Source: Actinomycetes bacterium
GTDB lineage: Bacteria > Actinomycetota > Aquicultoria > CAJVYJ01 > JAUVQD01
Assembly: GCA_030598355.1 (NCBI GenBank)
Contig: JAUVQD010000032.1
Span: forward strand, 1-9,450
Length of the DNA: 9,450 nucleotides
Reading direction: 5' to 3'
Shown: piece after piece, positions 6,459 through 9,450 of the stretch
Layout of the letters: each line of letters begins with the position of its first letter
Position numbering within the stretch: position 1 is the stretch's first letter
Translations under genes and position numbers: made by a program
Notes under the pieces: generated by a model
Seen by the model: the letters and a program-made list of their open reading frames with translations, nothing else
What the model was told of the DNA's origin: nothing
Database searches by the model: none

Positions 6459-7286
6459 CTATCTACCTTTTCTTCTTCTAACTATCTGGCGATCCGAATG
6501 TTTTCTCTTCCGTGTGCGATAACCAAGTGTCGGTTTTCCCCACGGCGTTACCGGATGACGTCCAGTAGATGACTTTCCTTCGCCACCGCCATGCGGATGA
6601 TCTACCGGATTCATAACCGTACCTCGAACCGTAGGTCTTTTGCCAAGCCACCTACTCTTACCAGCTTTGCCGACCGATAAAATCTCGTGTTCGGAATTAC
6701 CGACATAGCCAATTGTTGCCCGGCAATTCAGGTGCACCATGCGCACTTCACTAGATGGCAATTTTAATTGAGCATAATCGCCTTCTTTGGCCACCAGTTG
6801 AGCGGATGTTCCAGCTGATCTGGCCATCTGCGCCCCTTTGCCCGGCTGCAGCTCAATGGCATGAACGATCGTACCCAACGGCACTTTTCCTAACTTCATA
6901 GCATTACCAGGCTTTATGTCAGCTTCTTCACCTGAGAAAATCACATCATCGACACTTAACTTAAGCGGAGCCAAGATATACCGTTTTTCACCATCTGCAT
7001 AGTGCAGAAGCGCTATCCGGGCTGAGCGGTTAGGATCATACTCAATGGCTGCCACACGCGCGGGAATAGCATCCTTGTCGCGCTTGAAATCGATAATTCT
7101 ATACCTGCGCTTGTGGCCACCGCCAATGTGTCTCGTCGTTATCCGGCCGTTGTTATTTCGGCCGCCGGTTTTTGCCAAAGGCTTCGTCAGCTTCTTCTCC
7201 GGCTTTGTCTTCGTGATCTGAGAAAAATCGGATATAGTGGCAAATCTTCTGCCTGGCGTTGTTGGTCTAAACTTTTTTACACCCAT
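6459..7286 (-). CDS. rplB: 50S ribosomal protein L2 (uL2)
   Basis: L2 is a core large-subunit protein needed for subunit joining and for peptidyl transfer. The 275-residue product is full length. The N-terminal part has [30 protein letters not shown] and YRIIDFKR; the central OB and SH3-like domains include [16 protein letters not shown] and [20 protein letters not shown]. The C-terminal [20 protein letters not shown] (about 226-245) holds the invariant histidine (residue 230, equivalent to E. coli His229). The ATG is six bases after the rplW stop. The nearest good binding site, GGAGG at 7303-7307, is 16 bases away, so initiation may depend on coupling to rplW. Confidence 0.98.
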   Translation of the reverse strand: MGVKKFRPTTPGRRFATISDFSQITKTKPEKKLTKPLAKTGGRNNNGRITTRHIGGGHKRRYRIIDFKRDKDAIPARVAAIEYDPNRSARIALLHYADGEKRYILAPLKLSVDDVIFSGEEADIKPGNAMKLGKVPLGTIVHAIELQPGKGAQMARSAGTSAQLVAKEGDYAQLKLPSSEVRMVHLNCRATIGYVGNSEHEILSVGKAGKSRWLGKRPTVRGTVMNPVDHPHGGGEGKSSTGRHPVTPWGKPTLGYRTRKRKHSDRQIVRRRKGR

Positions 7287-7292
7287 GGGACT

Positions 7293-7586
7293 TTAGTTCG
7301 CGCCTCCCTCAAAAATCTCGATTTTATCTCCTTCGCGCAAGGTAACGATAGCCTTCTTCCAGCTCGGCCTTCTTCCGCTTGTCCAGCCTTGCCTCTTCAT
7401 CTTACCTAGCCTGTTCATAGTATTAACACTTGTTACATCTACATTAAATATCTCTTCTATCGCCTGTCTAATCTGTGGCTTAGTTGCCCTTTTATCTACT
7501 TCAAACGTATATTTACGCTGTTCGGTCAGATCGTAACTTTTTTCGGAAATGATCGGCTTGCGAATAATGTCTCTAGCTTTTGACAT
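7293..7586 (-). CDS. rplW: 50S ribosomal protein L23 (uL23)
   Basis: L23 lies at the exit of the polypeptide tunnel and is the docking site for trigger factor and the signal recognition particle. The 97 residues have the normal length and pattern: DIIRKPIISEKSYDL, then KYTFEVDKRATKPQIRQAIE, EIFNVDVTSVNTMN and the basic loop GKMKRQGWTSGRRPSWKKAI, ending with GDKIEIFEG. The ATG (7586-7584) lies inside the rplD end, giving a 14-base overlap. GGAGG in rplD sits nine bases upstream. Order and overlap are typical of the S10 operon. Confidence 0.97.
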   Translation of the reverse strand: MSKARDIIRKPIISEKSYDLTEQRKYTFEVDKRATKPQIRQAIEEIFNVDVTSVNTMNRLGKMKRQGWTSGRRPSWKKAIVTLREGDKIEIFEGGAN

Positions 7587-8205
7587 CTTTAAGCACCTCC
7601 GTGACCTTTTCCAACGCGTCCTTGGTTATCACTAGTTTGGCGCAATCTACCAGATCGTATAAGTTAAGCTCAGAGACGGATATCGCCCTGGCGTCAGGTA
7701 GATTTCTAATTGATTTCTGCGCGGCTACGTCATCGTTTGAGATCACAATTGTAGCTCTGCCTTGTATTTTTAATCCCGATAATATTTTAGCGGCCTCTTT
7801 AGTCGCTGGTTTCTTTAGACCAAATTCATCAATGACTACCAGATTATCGTTTTTCGCTTTCGAACTAAGCACCGATCGCAGCGCCAGTTTGCCCATCTTT
7901 TTCGGCACTTTTTTACTAAAATCTCTCGGCGTAGGTCCAAATGTAGTTCCGCCGCCCTTCCATAAAGGTGAGCGAATACTTCCGGCACGCGCGCGCCCGG
8001 TTCCTTTTTGTCGCCAAGGTTTAGTTCCGCCGCCTCTAACTTCGGAGCGCGTTTTTGTGCTTGCGTTCCCTGATCTGGCAGCGCCCCTCTGCGCCGTCAC
8101 TACTTGATGAACAACGCCAACATTCGCTTTTATATCGAAAACCGAAGACTCTAGCTCAATCTCTTTTACTTTCTTACCTTTATTATTAAAAAGACCTGTT
8201 TTCAT
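7573..8205 (-). CDS. rplD: 50S ribosomal protein L4 (uL4)
   Basis: L4 is an early assembly protein whose extended loop reaches the wall of the exit tunnel beside L22. In E. coli it also represses the S10 operon through a leader RNA. The 210 residues have the normal length. The loop, about residues 40-100, contains RGGGTKPWRQKGTGRARAGS and SPLWKGGGTTFGPTPRDFS, followed by KKMGKLALRSVLSSK and a Rossmann-like C-terminal domain with LVVIDEFGL and ATIVISND. The wording of the loop resembles actinobacterial L4 in my memory. The ATG is two bases after the rplC stop. No long S10-type leader is present before rpsJ, so the E. coli mode of control is unlikely here. Confidence 0.97.
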   Translation of the reverse strand: MKTGLFNNKGKKVKEIELESSVFDIKANVGVVHQVVTAQRGAARSGNASTKTRSEVRGGGTKPWRQKGTGRARAGSIRSPLWKGGGTTFGPTPRDFSKKVPKKMGKLALRSVLSSKAKNDNLVVIDEFGLKKPATKEAAKILSGLKIQGRATIVISNDDVAAQKSIRNLPDARAISVSELNLYDLVDCAKLVITKDALEKVTEVLKDVKS

Positions 8206-8207
8206 CG

Positions 8208-8840
8208 CTAGCCCGCCGTCCTTTCAGATTTTCTGATAAAGACGATTGACCCGTTCGCACCTGGAACAGACCCTTTTATTAGCAGAATGTTTTGATCTGC
8301 GTCAACCTTAATAATCTCAAGGTTTGTTACTGTTTTTTTCACATTCCCGTACTGCCCGGGCATTTTCTTGCCCTTAATAACCCTGGAAGGCGAAGCCGCC
8401 ATCCCTATTGAACCCGGTCCTCTATGAAGATGAGATCCGTGACCTTTCGGGCCACCGCCAAAATTCCAACGTTTAATTACTCCCGCAAAACCTTTTCCTT
8501 TAGACCATGCGGTCACATCTGCTTTTTCGCCAACCGCAAAGCCCTCTACATTCAATGTCTGCCCTAGTTTGTATTTGGCGGGATCATCGACGCGAATTTC
8601 TTTTAGCGTTTTGGCCACATCGACTCCGGCCTTTGCGAAATGACCTTGCGCGGCTTTATTTGAATGCTTATCTTTTCGTGCCTCAAACCCTATTTGGATC
8701 GCGTCGTAGCCATCGCTTTCCTCTGTCTTTATTTGAGAAACCACGCATGGCCCGGCTTGCACAACTGTTACGGGTACCAAAAGGTCCCCTTCAGTAAAGG
8801 TTTGTGTCATTCCAAGTTTTCTGCCAATAAGACCTTGCAT
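8208..8840 (-). CDS. rplC: 50S ribosomal protein L3 (uL3)
   Basis: L3 is one of the two proteins that start large-subunit assembly, and its loop reaches close to the peptidyl transferase centre. The 210-residue product has the normal length. It begins MQGLIGRKLGMTQ and has VTVVQAGPCVV, FGGGPKGHGSHLHRGPGSIG (about 127-146) and KGKKMPGQYGN. In E. coli the Gln150 after GSIG is methylated by PrmB; here that position reads GSIGMAASPS, without the glutamine. The ATG (8840-8838) is preceded by GAGGGG. A 45-base gap separates it from rpsJ, and no terminator is visible in it. Confidence 0.97.
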   Translation of the reverse strand: MQGLIGRKLGMTQTFTEGDLLVPVTVVQAGPCVVSQIKTEESDGYDAIQIGFEARKDKHSNKAAQGHFAKAGVDVAKTLKEIRVDDPAKYKLGQTLNVEGFAVGEKADVTAWSKGKGFAGVIKRWNFGGGPKGHGSHLHRGPGSIGMAASPSRVIKGKKMPGQYGNVKKTVTNLEIIKVDADQNILLIKGSVPGANGSIVFIRKSERTAG

Positions 8841-8885
8841 TATTCCCCTCGTCGATGCTTGTTAAGTGTGTCCGCGTGTTTACAA

Positions 8886-9194
8886 CTAAAGCTTGATCTC
8901 GATATCTACGCCCGCTGGTAGATCAAGTCGCATTAATGAATCTACCGTCTTGGGCGAAGGATCAAGGATATCGATCATTCGCTTGTGAGTGCACATTTCA
9001 AAATGCTCTCGAGAATCTTTGTTTACATGCGGTGATCGAATTACGCAATATAAACTTCGCGCCGTTGGTAACGGTATTGGTCCGGCAATTGTAGCCCCGG
9101 TCCTGTGCGCCGTCTCAACGATTTTCTTCGCTGACTGATCAACTATTTCATGATCATACGCCTTTAACCTTATACGTATCTTTTGACCAGCCAC
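8886..9194 (-). CDS. rpsJ: 30S ribosomal protein S10 (uS10, NusE)
   Basis: S10 is in the head of the small subunit and also acts as NusE, pairing with NusB in antitermination and linking NusG-bound RNA polymerase to the ribosome. The 102 residues are typical: [20 protein letters not shown] at the start, then [30 protein letters not shown] and HKRMIDIL, ending [11 protein letters not shown]. The start is GTG (9194-9192) with GGAGG four bases upstream. It follows tuf after only 58 bases, so it is probably cotranscribed with the str operon. Confidence 0.97.
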   Translation of the reverse strand: MAGQKIRIRLKAYDHEIVDQSAKKIVETAHRTGATIAGPIPLPTARSLYCVIRSPHVNKDSREHFEMCTHKRMIDILDPSPKTVDSLMRLDLPAGVDIEIKL

Positions 9195-9252
9195 TTTTCC
9201 TCCATAACGGGATTCATGTAATCCATAACAATTATCTATCCCTACTCTGTTA
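9195..9252 (-). other. tuf-rpsJ spacer: ribosome binding site, small hairpin and direct repeat, no clear promoter or terminator
   Basis: These 58 bases hold GGAGG (9199-9203) for rpsJ, a five-base-stem inverted repeat, GGATT with loop then AATCC, at 9210-9224, and an eight-base direct repeat (minus strand GTTATGGA) at 9201-9208 and 9222-9229. The hairpin is short and is not followed by a T-run, so it is not a convincing terminator. There is no room for a long regulatory leader. Confidence 0.6.
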
Positions 9253-9450
9253 TTACTTAATTATCTTTGTGATTGTACCGGCGCCAACAGTACGGCCGCC
9301 TTCTCTAATAGCAAACTTCAGACCGTCTTCCATCGCTATTGGTGTTATCAACTCAACTGTTAGCTCGGTGTTATCACCAGGCATAACCATTTCCGTACCT
9401 TCTGGAAGAGTCGCGACTCCAGTTACATCAGTTGTTCTAAAGTAAAACTG
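9253..9450 (-). CDS. tuf: Elongation factor Tu, C-terminal part; 5' end lies outside the window
   Basis: EF-Tu is the GTPase that brings aminoacyl-tRNA to the ribosome. Only the last 65 codons and the TAA stop are visible. They are the end of domain [14 protein letters not shown], then [16 protein letters not shown], ending [19 protein letters not shown], which is nearly invariant among bacteria. The GTPase domain would lie beyond the window. Its position directly upstream of rpsJ fits the common rpsL-rpsG-fusA-tuf-rpsJ order, but the other str genes are not visible. Confidence 0.97.
   Translation of the reverse strand, partial: QFYFRTTDVTGVATLPEGTEMVMPGDNTELTVELITPIAMEDGLKFAIREGGRTVGAGTITKIIK

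Noticed and set aside
7580..8107. A 175-codon plus-strand open frame
   Set aside because: It lies wholly antisense to rplD, whose protein is unmistakable, and its translation resembles no family I know.
9210..9224. Inverted repeat in the tuf-rpsJ spacer as a terminator
   Set aside because: The stem is only five base pairs, AT-rich, and no T-run follows it on the minus strand.
1..9450. A novel system hidden in the block (inserted gene, mobile element, CRISPR array, RNA gene)
   Set aside because: Every stretch is accounted for by the standard tuf-S10-spc gene order with gaps of at most 58 bases, so there is no room for an extra gene, and no long repeats exist outside the S3 tail.

Overview
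The window is a single block of translation genes, all read from the minus strand. In transcription order it runs from position 9450 down to 1: tuf (3' end only), rpsJ, rplC, rplD, rplW, rplB, rpsS, rplV, rpsC, rplP, rpmC, rpsQ, rplN, rplX, rplE, rpsZ (zinc-type S14), rpsH, rplF, rplR, rpsE, rpmD and rplO (5' end only). This is the classical bacterial S10 operon joined directly to the spc operon, with the end of the str operon (tuf) just upstream. No gene is missing, inserted or inverted relative to the usual order. No gap between genes exceeds 58 bases, and I see no terminator, RNA gene, mobile element or CRISPR array.

The organism is a bacterium with GC just under half by eye. Several proteins read like Actinobacteriota from memory: L2 with TTPGRR and THIS-type N-terminal spacing before [10 protein letters not shown]4 with RQKGTGRARAGS, L29 with [14 protein letters not shown], a 61-residue Cys4 S14, and a basic tail on S3. 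GC is low for that phylum, so a deep-branching anaerobic lineage (for example Aquicultoria- or Geothermincolia-like) is my guess, at low confidence. The presence of L30 argues against Patescibacteria (CPR), which lack it.

The genes work together as ribosome parts made in balanced amounts from one long transcript. Many junctions are tight: rpsQ/rplN overlap by ATGA, rplD/rplW overlap by 14 bases, rplN/rplX abut, and rplC/rplD, rpsS/rplV and rpsC/rplP are 2 to 3 bases apart. This points to translational coupling. The large-subunit proteins include peptidyl-transferase-centre neighbours (L2, L3, L4, L16) and 5S rRNA binders (L5, L18). The small-subunit proteins include the mRNA-entry and decoding-fidelity proteins S3 and S5.

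The region is core genome and mostly ordinary; I did not find a new system. The points most worth a second look are a tail of about 140 residues rich in Lys, Ala and Pro on S3 with Lys-Pro repeats, the frequent TTG starts (five certain, a sixth likely, of 21 visible starts), and two start-site choices at rpmC and rpsQ.
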